Positions 25,501 through 38,700 of a DNA stretch of 64,000 nucleotides are shown one piece after another (the stretch's first letter is position 1; every line of letters starts with the position of its first letter). The notes below the pieces were generated by a model. The model ran no database searches. It was given only the letters and a program-made list of their open reading frames with translations, and was not told where the DNA came from. The position numbers and the translations under genes are program-made. The stretch lies in contig CM114272.1 of NCBI GenBank assembly GCA_050084515.1, positions 2,604,001-2,668,000 on the forward strand, read 5' to 3'. Source of the DNA: Blasia pusilla (Eukaryota; Marchantiophyta; Marchantiopsida; Blasiales).

Positions 25501-28353
25501 AAAATATTATAAAAATTAGAAAAATTTCCGTCCGTGATGTCTCATTGTCATCACAACCATATCAAGATGTCCATGCCTCACGATTCTCAATGGTAGCTTC
25601 TAAATCTTCATAAGACTACATGGATAAGAATTTTTATCCTCGAAATCCCCATCTTATAAGTCATAATCAACTCTCCTTTACCTTTATTGATCAGTGATTG
25701 TGGTCTCAAGCAAGTCCTCCTCAAGTGGATTCATTTATTGCATGAGTCATTCCTCATACCGGTTGTCTACCAATCACCCTTAAGGGGCCAGGTTTGCACA
25801 CCCCTCCTCAACCCACACCGCTAAAGGGTTTGCAAATCTGGTCCCCAAGGGATTTTAGGGGCCAAACGTGATTTTATAAATAAGAAATTTCTTTTAGACT
25901 TTTAATTTTTTAATTTTAATTTCAATAAATGTAATCTAATTTTTTTGTACCTTTTAAAGTATAATCCTATAATTCATTTTTAATTATTTTCCTTTTTTAG
26001 TAAATATCTTTAAACAAAGTAACTGAACAAATGTAGATTGTAGACACCAATGACAATCATACAAACAGTTGCAAGACTCCAATCATTTCCACTTCAATGC
26101 AAGATATTATTTGCAACTGTCATATATTTTGGGGTAGGCCGCGTCAACCCAAGCCTACATGAACATGTTGTTCACTAGGACAAACATGAGTTTGCAAACA
26201 CAAACTTCATCCGTATGCAACCTTGTGTGGAATGATCTTTTCATTTTCCTCATTTGGGTGGAACTTCATTTCACCTTCAAAATTTTTCCCTAATGTAGAC
26301 CTAGGCTCGATCAAGATACACCTAATCTAGCAACCCGTGCTTATTCTTGCCATCCATTTTGTAGCCCGTACGAAGCCCATGGAGGTCTGCATCGAGCCCG
26401 CACATGACGCAAGGCCCTCTACGGGCCTTGCGTAGGTTTGCCACTTCAGTGTAGACCTGGAGGTATCGATATAGGACAGACACATGTCTGTCCCATGGAC
26501 GGACAAGTCTGTTTCGGCGCAACGTTGATCCAATACCCTTGCTATAATATGAACTAAGGGAAAAGGACTTCAAAAAAAATTCATTTTTTCCAAGTATATG
26601 GTCTTAACTTGAAACTTTGAGGGCTTGGCCATAAGATTGTAAAAAATATCTTGCAAAGTTTCAAGCCCAATAGAAGTTCCACACAAAGGCTACAAAGGTA
26701 AAGGTCGCTCGAAAGTTATGCGATAAGGTATCAGAAGGATCTTGTTCCACATATAGGACCTTGACGTGAGACTCTGTATTTTTATCGATAAATTTGGTTT
26801 CAACCACCTTGCAAAATTTAATAGTAAATGGAAATTCCACCCAAGTTAAAATTCCAATTGTAATCACATGTTATTTCACCTAAAGTATAGTAAGATTTAA
26901 AATAAGAAACTCACTTAAAACCCTAAAACATAGAAGATTGCTCTATTCTTTTAGAAGAATAGAGCATTCAAATAATTTTCAAATAAAAACTTGCAAAACA
27001 TAGAGGAAACACAAAGAAAACATTGAAATTAATTTATAAACATCATAGGATGCTAAAAATTGAACAAGATGGAGAGTTGGACAAAATTGAAGTAAAGATA
27101 AGAAATTGAATGTAAATACCCTATTTTGAATGATTTCTCCCTTTCCCATAAGTTTAAATTATCATTATTGGATATTTTATGTAAATTTTTTCATTATAGG
27201 GGAGAACCATTTTTGTGTTCATTTAATTCAATTTCTTGACCTTGTATTCTAGAACTATTTTTTGCAGTTTTATTATTATTTTTCTTGGGTCTTTCATAAT
27301 GATTATGTAGATGTTTAATATATTTTTTTATGAATAAATTATCAATATTTAATAATCCTTGTATGATATAATGTTAAACTAGAGTGCGGCACTTTTTCCC
27401 ACCCCCTCTTGATAAGGCACATATTTCTAAACATACTTATAAAGTGTAAAGAATATACAAAATTTTATTTTTAGAGTTTATTGTACGCTAGATGTATGAT
27501 TAAAGGGCACAATTACAAACTGCAATTTTATAAAAAAATCTCTTAAAGGTTTTGTAAAATATGATTATTGATTATATTTACTCAATCATTTTGCATGACA
27601 TTATGTTCAAAGGAAAAAAGAACAATATTATCAACTATTGTCCAACATAATTTTTTAGCAATCCCTTTTAAGAATATTTGATAAAAAAATTTATGAATTT
27701 TTTTCAAAAACCAAAAAAAAATTAAATTAAATTTTTATTCAAAATTTTTTAAAATTTTGAATCAAAATGTCTTAAAAAATCCCAATCATTTATCAAATTT
27801 TGTTTCTTTGGATAATCATTAATGTGGAATTCATAATAAATTTGTGCACTCTAGAGGAATTCATTACTTTTCTACTTGACCTTTGTGACAAAACAAATTG
27901 GTGGCACTTTTATTCTTACTTTCTTGTAGTTTTTAAATAATTGGTAAATATTAAGAATTCTTGCATCATGCATTGATTAATTTTTTTGGAATATAAAGGC
28001 TAATAAATTTTTACTTTCACAATAATTTTCATGGCCCCTACGAGTGGCATTCATTTTGATCTCTCTAATTTCATGCCTCCTTTTTTCCCTTTCGTCTCTA
28101 TTGATTTCCTTTCCTTTTGTTGTGGATTGGAGTGGATGAATTCAAGAAAATTTAGTATTGGTGCAGACGAATGCGCTTGAAGGTGAGGATGTGTAAGGTT
28201 GCGCTAAGATGCTACATTGCATGTGTAGAAGCACATCGTGAATGGCACACTTCAACCAAACACTTTAGATTGAAATTTATGAATCCAGACCAGGGAGTTT
28301 TGGATAGGGAGATTTAGGCTTCATTAGACTAACCGCGTGCTATAGTGCTAACC
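25501..28353. other. AT-rich, repeat-derived stretch without genes
   Basis: 26.58-26.87 kb is an inverted, diverged relative of the 180-bp repeat. 26.32-26.56 kb resembles 39.0-39.25 kb in inverted orientation (shared GGGCTACAAAATGG and CGGGTT...TTAGA words). A hairpin with 11-bp arms (ACGCAAGGCCC) lies at 26407-26433. 27.1-28.0 kb is very AT-rich. No coding frame is supported. Confidence 0.45.
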
Positions 28354-28442
28354 AAAACACATAAGGTGGTTAGTAAGTTTAGAACCAATTAAAGGCTCTT
28401 ACTTTAATTGGTTCTAAACTTACTAACCACCTTATGTGTTTT
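28354..28442. repeat. Perfect 41-bp inverted repeat with 7-nt spacer
   Basis: The left arm at 28354-28394 (AAAACACATAAGGTGGTTAG... ) is exactly complementary to the right arm at 28402-28442. The spacer is GCTCTTA. A perfect palindrome of this length in otherwise decayed DNA implies a recent origin or ongoing conversion. As RNA it would form a 41-bp hairpin. Confidence 0.95.
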
Positions 28443-28489
28443 GAGACTCCAATTTTCTCTAACATAAATCTGTCATAGTAGTTTATTGA

Positions 28490-29560
28490 AATCTTGGATG
28501 ATCATTCTCAAACTAATAATCAACCTTAGTCATTCACGATAGTTTTTTAGAATAGGGCTTGCAGTAATGTGAGGCCCTCAATCTGTCTTATGCTTGCAGA
28601 TAGACTTCTATGTAAGATGGAACTGATTGGTCTCCTCTTATACTATTGTAAGAAAATTGTTCATACCTTGAACTTCATTATTCTGTGCAATCTTTATGTA
28701 TAGTAATATATAACATCCTACTTAGATGATTTGTAAGGTCATATTTGAATGTAACTAAAATGTAACTACTTGAGTACTTGGTTGAGCTCATGTTTGGCCA
28801 TCCCCACAATTAAGATCAGCCTTAATGGTCCACTCGAACTTCTAGGCACTTTGAATGATTAGCTCTAAGAGAACTCTCAAGTGTCTCTATGGCACACGTG
28901 AAATCATAATTATGACTAAATTGGAGTTGGTTTAATACTTGATTTAGATCTTAAGACTAGAACTCTATCTTTCATTTTAAGTTGAACTTGTGCCTAAAAT
29001 ATAATTGGTGGAGCTAGTCTGCACGAAAGTAAGATAGTTGTTAATAGGTTATATCTCATTTTTCTCCGCAATGTGTTTGAATCCTACCTACGTGATTTAA
29101 AAGTCCTACAATGTAAATGATTGAATTCTTGGATGAGCTCTTGTCTATTTGATCCTCAGTACCATGGTTAACTTCAATTGCCTATTGCTATTTCTAGGTT
29201 CATTCGATGATTATATTTAGTGCAACTTGCAATATACAAAACTAGGAGTCTCTCTTTCATTTGCAATTGAACATTTCTCTAAAATATAATTGGTAGAGTT
29301 GGCCTTGCACTAGCTAACAGAAGTTGATGGTTGTACTTTTATTCAAGATTGTGCCTACATGCTTCTCATAATTGTCATCATTTTTGAAAGTTTTTGTGCT
29401 TAGATATATGTTTGACAGATCTTATGGTGCTATAAGTATTGAATGTTGTAATTGAGCTTGTGGTTGAATTTATTTGTCTACCATCCATACCATTGTAATC
29501 AGCTTTAATGATCAAGTGTGTCATTGCTAAGCGATGAGAGTTCTATTTCTATGTAGGGTG
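28490..29560. repeat. Diverged tandem repeat, about 300-360 bp period
   Basis: The segment containing TTGAxTxCTTGGxTGAGCTC, followed by a ...CC(A/C)CCAxxATTxAxxTCA block, recurs near 28490, 28766, 29122 and 29437. A second landmark, CTAAAATATAATTGGT(G/A)GAG, occurs at about 28993 and 29280. Copies differ by many substitutions and indels. No function is evident. Confidence 0.55.
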
Positions 29561-29593
29561 ATATCACGCTATTTACTCTATATTATACTTGCA

Positions 29594-29628
29594 ATTTGAC
29601 TTTGCAATGGATCATTGCAAAGTCAAAT
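29594..29628. repeat. Perfect 16-bp inverted repeat
   Basis: The left arm ATTTGACTTTGCAATG at 29594-29609 and its exact complement at 29613-29628 are separated by GAT. It lies at the right edge of the tandem repeat above. Confidence 0.9.
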
Positions 29629-30784
29629 AACCCATAATATTTTGTCTATAGAATCCTCTGAGAACATTTGGCCCATAGTATTACATTCTCCTTTTGATCT
29701 GTATGTGCATAATGTAAACATATCATTCATACTTATATATTTCGTGAGCAAATACCTTAGAAGTTTGCACATGCTACATCTTTGGAAAGCTATAAGTGAT
29801 CTCCAAGAACACATGATGATTGTATCCCATTGAGTGGCAGTAAGAATCCTTAATTGACCATTAGCCTTGTCTAGGGCACAAGTTTGAGTGCTTCAGAGGC
29901 TCCACTCTTCCGAGATGACCAAAGGGATTCGATCCATTCGCGCAATGTAAAAGAAGGATTGAGTAAAGGGTATTTCCCAAGGGATGTGAAAGATATGGAT
30001 GTATCCAAGGAGGACTTCTAGGATTAAATAAAATTATATCAATTAAATAAGATTAAATAACACAATATCAATTAAAGAGGCCGAGAAGTCAAAGAGAAGT
30101 TGCAATCGAATCCGCTAGCGGGTCCACATCTCGCAAGAAGGGTCGAAGCACACATGATCCAAACATCCAAGAGTTTTCACCAACCATAGTGCACGACCCA
30201 CCCTTGGAGGAGAAGGAAACTAAGCCAATAACAAGAGTATCTAAGAAGTCTCAACAAGATGATAGGAAACGATGCATGCTACTCAAACTATAGATCTTTT
30301 TGTGAAGTGACCGCTATTACCAAGTGATAGAAGTAAACACGTTGACCATCGAGATATAATTGTACAACTATATGGAGGAGGAGTAAGGTATAAATTAAAC
30401 CTTAATGAAATTTATATTCCGTTTTATTTTTTTCTCTTGTTTGTCTATGATGAAGCAGGTTGGCATCTTGGGATACCATTCGGGAGACTCCAAGGTGACT
30501 CAATAGGAAAACCACTTAGAAGTGGTAGACATAGAGAGGAGGATGATATTGAATTATCAGATGATTATGAAGAGGAATGATTTGAGGAGTATATTATTAG
30601 AGAGAGGAAGAAAAAGAGTGTTACGGCATTGAAATTTGTAAGTTTTTGACTTCAAACACGGATTAGAGGGGAAGATAACAATCGACCACTTTGATTTGGT
30701 CAAATTACTCAAGAATATATGGTTGACATCTTTGCTAGTGTGGAGATCCAATGATTATCATTGGTAAGGTTAAATCAAAAGGAG
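29629..30784. other. AT-rich sequence upstream of a Helitron remnant
   Basis: No domain is recognisable. 30.44-30.63 kb contains short acidic and basic plus-strand frames that may be decayed N-terminal Helitron coding sequence, but the reading is too broken to claim. Confidence 0.35.
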
Positions 30785-31760
30785 ATAAAGGCTGATTTAT
30801 ATCAAGGTGTAAATGATGTCATGTATTGATATGATGTGGATAGCACAAGACTTGGGAGACGTATTGTATTACCCTCTTCTTCTATCGGAGGCCCATGTCA
30901 CATGCATCAATTGTATCAATATGAAATAGCAAATATGAGGTACTTGGGAAACCCTAATTACTTTTTGACTACGACATGCAATCCTGAGTAGAAGGAGACT
31001 ACATCAACATTGTCACCTAGTCAATCAATTGCAAACCAACTAGATTTGGTTGCACGTATCTTTGAGAAGAAGAAGAAATTATTATAGCAACAAGCATATC
31101 TTGGGGTGGGTTATAGGATGCATTCATGTGGTGGAATTCAAAAAGATTGGTCTACTGTATGTGTACATTCTTATTATTTTAGGCCATGAGGGTAGGGAAA
31201 TTTATCATATCATTTCAACAAAAATCCCATCCATCCATCTACCCAAAATTTGTTTCCTCATATGTACATGATGTATTTGGATTTAAAAGGCTACATGGAT
31301 TGTGAATCATAAAATTGGTGACAATAGATGAAGCCTTGGATGGGTAGGTGGATTTGGGATTTCTTCTAAAATTGTATGATTGCAAAAAAAGGAATTTCTA
31401 ATATTTCTGCTGATGATTCTATCATTAATATCGCTTTGTTGGAAGTTCTTCATTATTTGTAAGATCAAGGAGAAAAATTGTCATATTTTCTAGACATGCC
31501 CAAGTTGACTTCCAACACGTGGATGCACATTCCTTTCTTGGATGAATGAGAGATACTTTATGATACAAAAGAATTAAATGAGGAAGTACAATTTAGGGAA
31601 GCAAGTTTGAATGAAGGATAATTATTATGTGTCATGTTGGATGCTACACATGATGAACTTGATAAAAGTTTCTCAAATGTGACTCGACCATCTCTAAGAA
31701 TATATTTTATCAATGGCCCAAGTTGAATAGGCTCGAGGATGTCATAGTACATATGCCCCA
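30785..31760 (+). pseudogene. Helitron Rep/helicase remnant
   Basis: The plus-strand reading shows the Helitron-like N domain in order: ADLYQG near 30790, [14 protein letters not shown] near 30858-30898, HQLYQ, then GNPNYFLTTTCNPE near 30940-30990 and LDLVARIFEKK near 31041-31075. After a frameshift comes GWVIGCIHVVEFKK near 31100-31145. The Rep HUH motif (normally PHAH) has decayed to LYVY. Helicase traces follow: VRPSLRIYFINGP-like sequence near 31680-31720, where the Walker A loop has lost its GKT. In-frame stops include TGA near 30825 and TAG at about 30980 (Trp expected). It is a dead rolling-circle transposon. I found no clear 5'-TC or CTRR-3' hairpin ends. Confidence 0.75.
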
Positions 31761-32006
31761 TATATCACGTACAGCTAGGCCCCTCTTTGACCCTCCCTAT
31801 TTTCAATCGAATTAATTAAAATATGCCTAAAAAATACCCTTCAAGAAATTTTTGGCTACTTTTTGCCCTATTTGACCCTCCCTTTCTTAATTACTTTTTT
31901 TTAATAATCCAAAAAACCATATGAAGCAGAAATATCTAAGTATTTAACATCTATTACAAAAATTATGGATTGTTGCGGTTGGGCATTCTCCAAGTGCCCA
32001 CCCAAA
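31761..32006. other. No feature recognised
   Basis: AT-rich spacer between the Helitron remnant and the next repeat pair. Confidence 0.4.
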
Positions 32007-32560
32007 CAATGAATTAAAAATGGAAGACCATAAATATAATCTTGGAGTCAAAACTAGCAAATCGAAGCTATCCAAGTGCGAGACTACATTATCAAGACTA
32101 AACCTACCAACTTTCATTCCAATCCAATGGTGGAAACAAAACTTGGCTCGAATTGAAGGAGAATAGTGAAAGGGAACTAAGTGAATCCCCACTTCAAGCC
32201 CTCTTCTTCCACTATCTGCTTCCTTTCTTGGCCTTGATTTTTAGTCAAAAGTTCAAAAATCATGAAACTTTGTGACATGATATCCCCATACTTTTGCGAC
32301 GCATGGAGAAAAAAGATTCTCCAAATTCTCACCTAGAGATTGAATTCAAAGTGGAAGACCACAATATTATCTTGGATTTGTAATTACAACCTAGAGTCAG
32401 TAATTAGAAAATCTGAACCATCCACATGGGAGATTATGTTATTAGGATGAAGCCCCCATAGTTCCATTCCAATCCAACGATGGAAACAAATTTTGGCCGG
32501 AGATGAAGGAGAAAAGTAAAATAATCCAAATGAATCCCCATAAATGATTCTAAATATAAG
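32007..32560. repeat. Diverged tandem duplication, about 330-bp period
   Basis: 32007-32215 and 32337-32560 share GGAAGACCA(T/C)AAxATxATCTTGGA, CATTCCAATCCAA(T/C)G(G/A)TGGA and GAAGGAGAA(T/A)AGT in the same order. Both are diverged and non-coding. They are likely part of one old mobile element. Confidence 0.6.
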
Positions 32561-33233
32561 AACATTCCCTTGAAATAAAGTGGAGAGGATCATCGAAAAC
32601 AAGCCCAAAATATACTAATATCAATATTTTTTATATTCTATTATTAATATTTTCTTCTCAATTGCATAGCCCCTTCCAACTTTCAACTTTATTATCAACT
32701 TTTTTTTTGGGGAATTTCTTCACCCCTTCTAACTTTCGACCAAAGGCTGAACTTTTCTCCCAATTTTTTGGACAGCCTTGCTTACGTTGGCTTCATTTTT
32801 TTAATTTCCTCCTCCCTTATGTAAGTTTGAAGAAATTAGAATTTTTTTTTTGTTGGCGATTAAAAATACCCTTAAGTTTGACGTACGTCGCTGTCAACTT
32901 TCCCTTCAATGACAGCCCATAGGGAATAGAAAAGATATTTGTGTATCATCTTCTCCTTGCAAGTGTGTAAAGTGCAAGAGGTATAGCCTTGGATGTAGCA
33001 TCATTCAGAATAGCTGTTGTATTACTAGATGGAGGAGGTACAACACATTCACACTTCAAGATTCCCATCAATATTTATAATAGTTCTACTTGCAAGTAAG
33101 AATTCATTAATTTCTCAAACCCAATTTCTTGCATAGATGCATATTCGTAAGATTAAGTATTATAACTTCTAATTTACTTCCTTATGTAAGTTTTAGCTTA
33201 CGAGTCAATAGTGATGCAACACACTTGATTGAT
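32561..33233. other. No gene recognised
   Basis: T-rich and pyrimidine-rich on the plus strand between 32640 and 32860. Nothing supports a gene or a site. Confidence 0.4.
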
Positions 33234-33693
33234 TGTTGTGCGCACACTTTCCTTGAAAGTCAATCTTTAGTGTTGCACAAGCTTACGTTCAATAGGACAC
33301 ACTCTCATCGCCAATCTCTACCTAAAAATACTCATATTAGTATGGTCTGAGTGAATCGGCCTTCCAAACCACCGAGTTCTTAACTGGATGCCTTATCAAG
33401 TTCAACCTTACCTCATTCGTAGCTTCCCAACACGGGCAAGTCTTTCGAGACTTGCTAGGTCTCATCCTAGACTCGACTCCTCTTAAGTCAGGGTTTGCGT
33501 TTGGTTCCGGTTTCTTTAGTCGCGACCATAGATGCATGAAACACTCAAAATTCTAGCCTTGCTTGCGTCTCGCACTTGTGTATCCTAACTTGTCTCGTCT
33601 TGAGACCTCTCCAAAGCGCAAACCATCCTAGTGTGAGCCCGTTAGAGTTAGAATGTTCCGTTTGGCGCTCATTTGGTTATGGGGATCGCGACA
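33234..33693 (+). mobile_element. Decayed, internally shortened solo LTR related to the one at 45.75 kb
   Basis: Starts TGTTGTGCGCAC and ends GATCGCGACA. It aligns in segments with 45753-46784: the start CTTTCCTTGAA, the stretch around CGTTCA(G/A)TAGG, CCGAGTTCTT, CTCTCCAAAGCGCAAACC near the end, and the final TTTGGTTATG/A-GGG. It is 460 bp against 1,032 bp, so large internal deletions have occurred. Flanking 5-mers (TTGAT and TCGGT) no longer match. Confidence 0.6.
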
Positions 33694-36600
33694 TCGGTGC
33701 TACAATGTTCATTATATGAAATGTGCACACATTTGAGGCAGTAAATTTTTCTTTCCAAGATATTATAGGAGTGGTATCTGCTGATCTAAAGCAAATACTT
33801 TTTGGTGGACAACTCATGATATTTGGTGGTTTATTAGTCAAGTCTTGCTTATTGTTTGCTATGGTGATTTCCCTAAAATCAACCAAGCCACAATAAAGAA
33901 GTCGTCTCTATGGTCCCTTAAAAGCTTGTTCTTGAATACGCATATGATCTGCCAACCTAAACTTGCATATTTTTCGTCAAATTCAAACTTTTTCCCTAAT
34001 AAATACTATCACAAGGTCAAGAATGCCCTTTTCATTTTTGTTCTTTGGATGGAACTTTCATTTGCCTTGAAACTTTCCAAATTTCTTCTAACCTTAATTT
34101 TTTGACAAATTCCGATGTCAAGATCATTTACCTCGAAAAGATGAAAAAAAATTGAGTTTTTTCTTCCTGAATCTATCTTATCACAACGATATTGAATGAT
34201 CTACTATAGTAGAAAGCAATATGAATAGTGGTGGATACTTGCTTGATTAACTTATTTTGTACACACATTGTACTTCTTTTTTATTACCCATTGAACTACT
34301 ATATCATACTTTTTTATTGGTTATTTTGCAGTGTTCAAAGTACTCCAACCACCAATTTAGTATTATGTTATTACAATGTTGTCATATGACTACTATCCCA
34401 TGTGTATCTTTACCTTATGCTTCCACTATATTCATGCCATAACTCTTACTCTTCACTCATCATTTGCATACCACATAATATGTATTTTATGGAAATTTCT
34501 TCAAGGTTTTTTTTTAGTTCATTTCTTCACTTAGAAATTCTAGTCTTTGATTCATTTTTCTGGTCTTTGCTGTATTCTTTCCTATACCAATGCTAACTTA
34601 CTTCTTTTGAATTTCTTACATCTGCTTCATTATATATTAGTGACAAGGCACATCATTTGTCAAACCACTTGTTATGCCTAAACCTGTTAAGTCATATGTT
34701 AAACACTACACGTGTCAGCACCAGAGGAGGAAAAGTGTACAGATGTCAACGTAGGAGGAAGGGGTTCTCAAACCCCATCCTCTTTTAATAATATACATTG
34801 TTGGATTACTCTGTATTGTTTTGAATGAGGATGGCTTTCCTTCTTATATACTTATAGAGCCTAGTATATTGATATTTTGCACTAATACTGAAGTTTCTTT
34901 CTAGTCATTCTATCTATTCCTATTTCTCAATATATTGTTCCAATCTTCTCCAAACCTTTGTTCATAATATAACTTTTCTACACCTATGCTTGTAAATCCT
35001 ACTACATGAATCTTGCACACTACTATTGTTGTTTTGCTATTCTTTAAGTTCTTTGTCTTTCCCACCAAAAGATTTTTTATCATCATTATTCTTAGGTAAA
35101 CTCTACTTTCTTTCACTCATTCAAATACTCTACCCCTCACTTCACTACATTATTTGTGCTTTATACTCTCACTTATTATTTTCATGTACATTACCTACTT
35201 CATGTACTACACTCTCTTTGCTTTCTTCAATGGATCACTTATTCATATTTTCAATTCTCCTTATTATCTCACTCCACAAATTCTATCACCCACCATGGAT
35301 TATGTCATATATCCTTATCATATGAATGCAACTCCACATCTCCTCAATAATTCCAAATATACACAATAATTGCCCCACTTTTATTACAAATGTAATGGCT
35401 TGTGTCATTCTATGTACACAACTCCTACACTCTTTGATGTCATAATCTTACCATGAATTTATGGAATATGTAAAATATAATATTATTTTATTATAACATC
35501 CCATCATTCACACTTGATGCATTAGAGTTTTTACTTTTATGTTATTAAATGAGGAAAAAATAGTTATAGTTTCCTTTTGTAGTTCCCGTCTCCCACTTAA
35601 TAAAATAACATTACTCTATTCTTATAAAATACAAAAATTGAGGGAAACTTTGGAACATTTTATGTATATTAGAATTCCTAGTTCTGACAGCTAAATATTT
35701 TTAAATTAAGTTGTAATATATGAATCCATTCTTCCATATCCAACTTAAAATTCAATGATAATCTTTATTTTTTAAAATTTAGAAATAAGTATGAGAAATC
35801 TGAGGATCATGAGGGCAACTTAAGAAGATTTCTTGAATTTTAGGAATAATTTACCAAAAATTGAAGTTCTTCATAAATTTTTAAATATTCTAATCAATAT
35901 AAATATGTGCTCATTATGCTTCTTAAGCTTAGTAAAAATATAAATATATTCATAATATTTTAGATTCTTCAAGTTTAGTATCGGATAAAATATATCTTAC
36001 AATTTTGATTCATTTTGAACTCTCCACCACATGTCATTCAATGGCCACATCATGGCACAAAAGACTTAGTATATTTATAATTTTACACGAAAAAGAGATA
36101 ATTGAACTTCTCTAAATTTTAAGAGTCAAACTACATAAAATTCGTGCTACAAGAACTCTCATTGATTTCTCTTCTACTTACCTTCGAAGAATTAGTCCTA
36201 ACTGTGCTATCATATGATACTATTTGCATCCTATCTATAGCTTGACATTCATGGTTGGTTAATGTACTCCTCCAATGAAATGACTCTATTAATTGACTAG
36301 ATGATAGATGTTCCATGTCTAAATCCAAAAATGGATACAACATAGAAGTGTTAGTACCCAACCCATTCTTGTCTACATATATGGAGAATTCCTCCTCAAC
36401 CTTGGTGGAGAATTTCCTCCCTTTAGCAAGTAGTTAACTATACATTACTTTGAAGATACCCTAAATGTAGAATGGATATAGCAAGACTTTTCCACCATCT
36501 TAGTTATTGTAACATAGATCTAAGGTTCTTCCATTCCTTAATGAGGCATAAAATGTGAAGTTTTTTGTCCACCTCCACTTGAAGTCTCTGAGTCTCTCAC

Positions 36601-37919
36601 AGTCAATTAGATGTTGGAATCTCGTGTTATATGCAATGAAATGAATTTGTATCCATCATATTTCCTTTGACACCTCCACTTTCCTCTTCCTCTGGCTTTA
36701 AAAGTAATTACAAAAATTCTTTGGGAATGAGATTTAGCAATCATACTTTGAAGATTGAGATGCATATTCCCCTAAGTAATTAAGATGAAAGATACAAAAA
36801 CACATGCAAAGACTAGCATGTGGAACCAATCCAATCAAATTAAGACATGCAATGCATGTTTTGAATCTTGAATCCGGAAAGTTGCAAGAAAAAGCAATGG
36901 TTGTCTTCCAATGTAGTCTTGAATAGGTCATACTATCCATCTCCACTCAATCCATAATCAAAATTGATTTACCCTTTAATATTACAATGTCACGATATCT
37001 GTCAATCTTTCTGCAAGTATCAATGAAGTTTTCCATAATCAACAATAACTCTTGGAATCTCACCACTTGTCTAAGGCTACTTTACCGCCATTTCTCAAGT
37101 CATGGACAAGCTTATCTATTGGGCTCAACTTTCACCTATAGAAAAATTGTCTCAAACACACATACCACTATGCATAACGATTTTTTTGTAATGAGAGAAT
37201 GAGTGGGGCTTGATCCCCTTCTCAATTATATAAGATATGTACAAGCAACCATAACCCTAATCCTAACCATAATCTCAAATTATATTAATTATGGTTAAAA
37301 AATCCTATTTAAGATAATCGCACTTAACTAACTAACCAAGATTAAGTTTTTCTATTTTGTGTGAGTTCTAAATGTAATAGTTCGTGCATCCAAGAAGTTT
37401 GACTATAATTCAATCTTCAATATCACCTTCAATGTAGCTCTTAATAACTCTACTTCGAGATACTTGTTAGGTTTGACAATTTTCTCAATCATTTCCATAT
37501 CGGATTGGTCAAAAAATTTCTCCCCTTTTGATTTCAAGAATTCCTCAAAATGAGATCCAAAGGTAGTCCAAATTTGTGAATGCTACGTAAGCAATTTTGC
37601 TTGATTGTTCATTGGCTATACATGGTTTGCACGACATTGGAATATTGAACCAATTTGGTTCAATGGGACCGTGTGGTTGGAGAAAGGATATTTCTGCGTA
37701 TGATATGTAGAGATAGTATACATTCAATCTAATAACACAATAAATTTGCAAAAAGTATCCTTCCTTTATAATTTTTTAGATCTAAAAGTTGAGTCTATGT
37801 TAACCATCTAATATCTACTTCACATTGGTGCTAGGAAGGGAAGAAACCACATGCACAATTCACAATAGTTATAGGATCGGTAGTCTTATTGAGAACACTA
37901 AATATATTGACTCACCTCT
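33694..37919. other. Long AT-rich stretch, no gene recognised
   Basis: 33990-34200 holds one copy of the 180-bp repeat. 34.2-36.1 kb is AT-rich with many short frames of random appearance. 36.1-37.8 kb has minus-strand frames (for example 36131-36361 and 37545-37751) that could be decayed exons continuing the tract at 37.9-38.7 kb, but no domain is visible. Confidence 0.4.
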
Positions 37920-38700
37920 AGAGCCATAATACGGCCCACCTCCCCCGAGTGCCTATTGTTGTATTTATTATCTTCTTGATTTGGTAGTTCAACTTGTTGT
38001 CCATGAGCTTAAGCCTTGCATGGTCCCTAACTTCCAATCTTTCATGAAGTGTGGGATATGCAAAAGTGTAAAGATTCTTCAACATCCTCCAAAAGATAAC
38101 CCCAGGAGAATAGACACAAGAAAATTCCTTGAACTACTGATCTTCCGATAGAGTTGGAGCATTCAAATGCATCAAATGATGTTTCGTTAACTCCGAAGCT
38201 ACGTGTGGACTAGGGTTAGGTTGCAAATGAGGGTATTGAATTAATCCAACCGATCATGCTTCCTCAAGTCTATGTGCAAACTCAAGACCAGTGATCGCAA
38301 CAAATACTTAAGTGTGTCATAAGAGATCATTAGAGGAACAACTTGATGATTGAAATTTTAATCCCAATCAGGAAAATGCAACAAAATGTTTCAGGTGTAG
38401 AGATCGGAGATCCCCGATTGTGCTTATGAAAATATGCAAGAGTCTCAATAAGGATGAAGGAAATGTAAGCCCTTCTAATCATGAATACTTTACATTGGTC
38501 AAAATGAGGATTGTCATGCCGAACTGCAATGATAATTATCAATTCCATCGTCTCCGACATCTTTTGGAGATCTAGATTTCCACCATTCCAAAGGGGGAAT
38601 ATAAGAGTGGGAGTACTCAAAATAAGAAGGGAAAAATTTGGAAAAATGATTCTAGTATGCTCCCTCTGCCATGCCACCATGTCCCTCTTCTACTTTATCA
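37920..38700 (-). pseudogene. Unidentified decayed coding tract
   Basis: The minus-strand reading looks like former protein-coding sequence. One frame runs from about 38250 to 37925 with only scattered stops (for example a TAG near 38140 and a TGA near 38258) and has a sensible mixture of charged and aromatic residues. Another frame of 116 codons occupies 38680-38330. I do not recognise the protein. It may belong to a transposon or a dead host gene. Confidence 0.3.
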
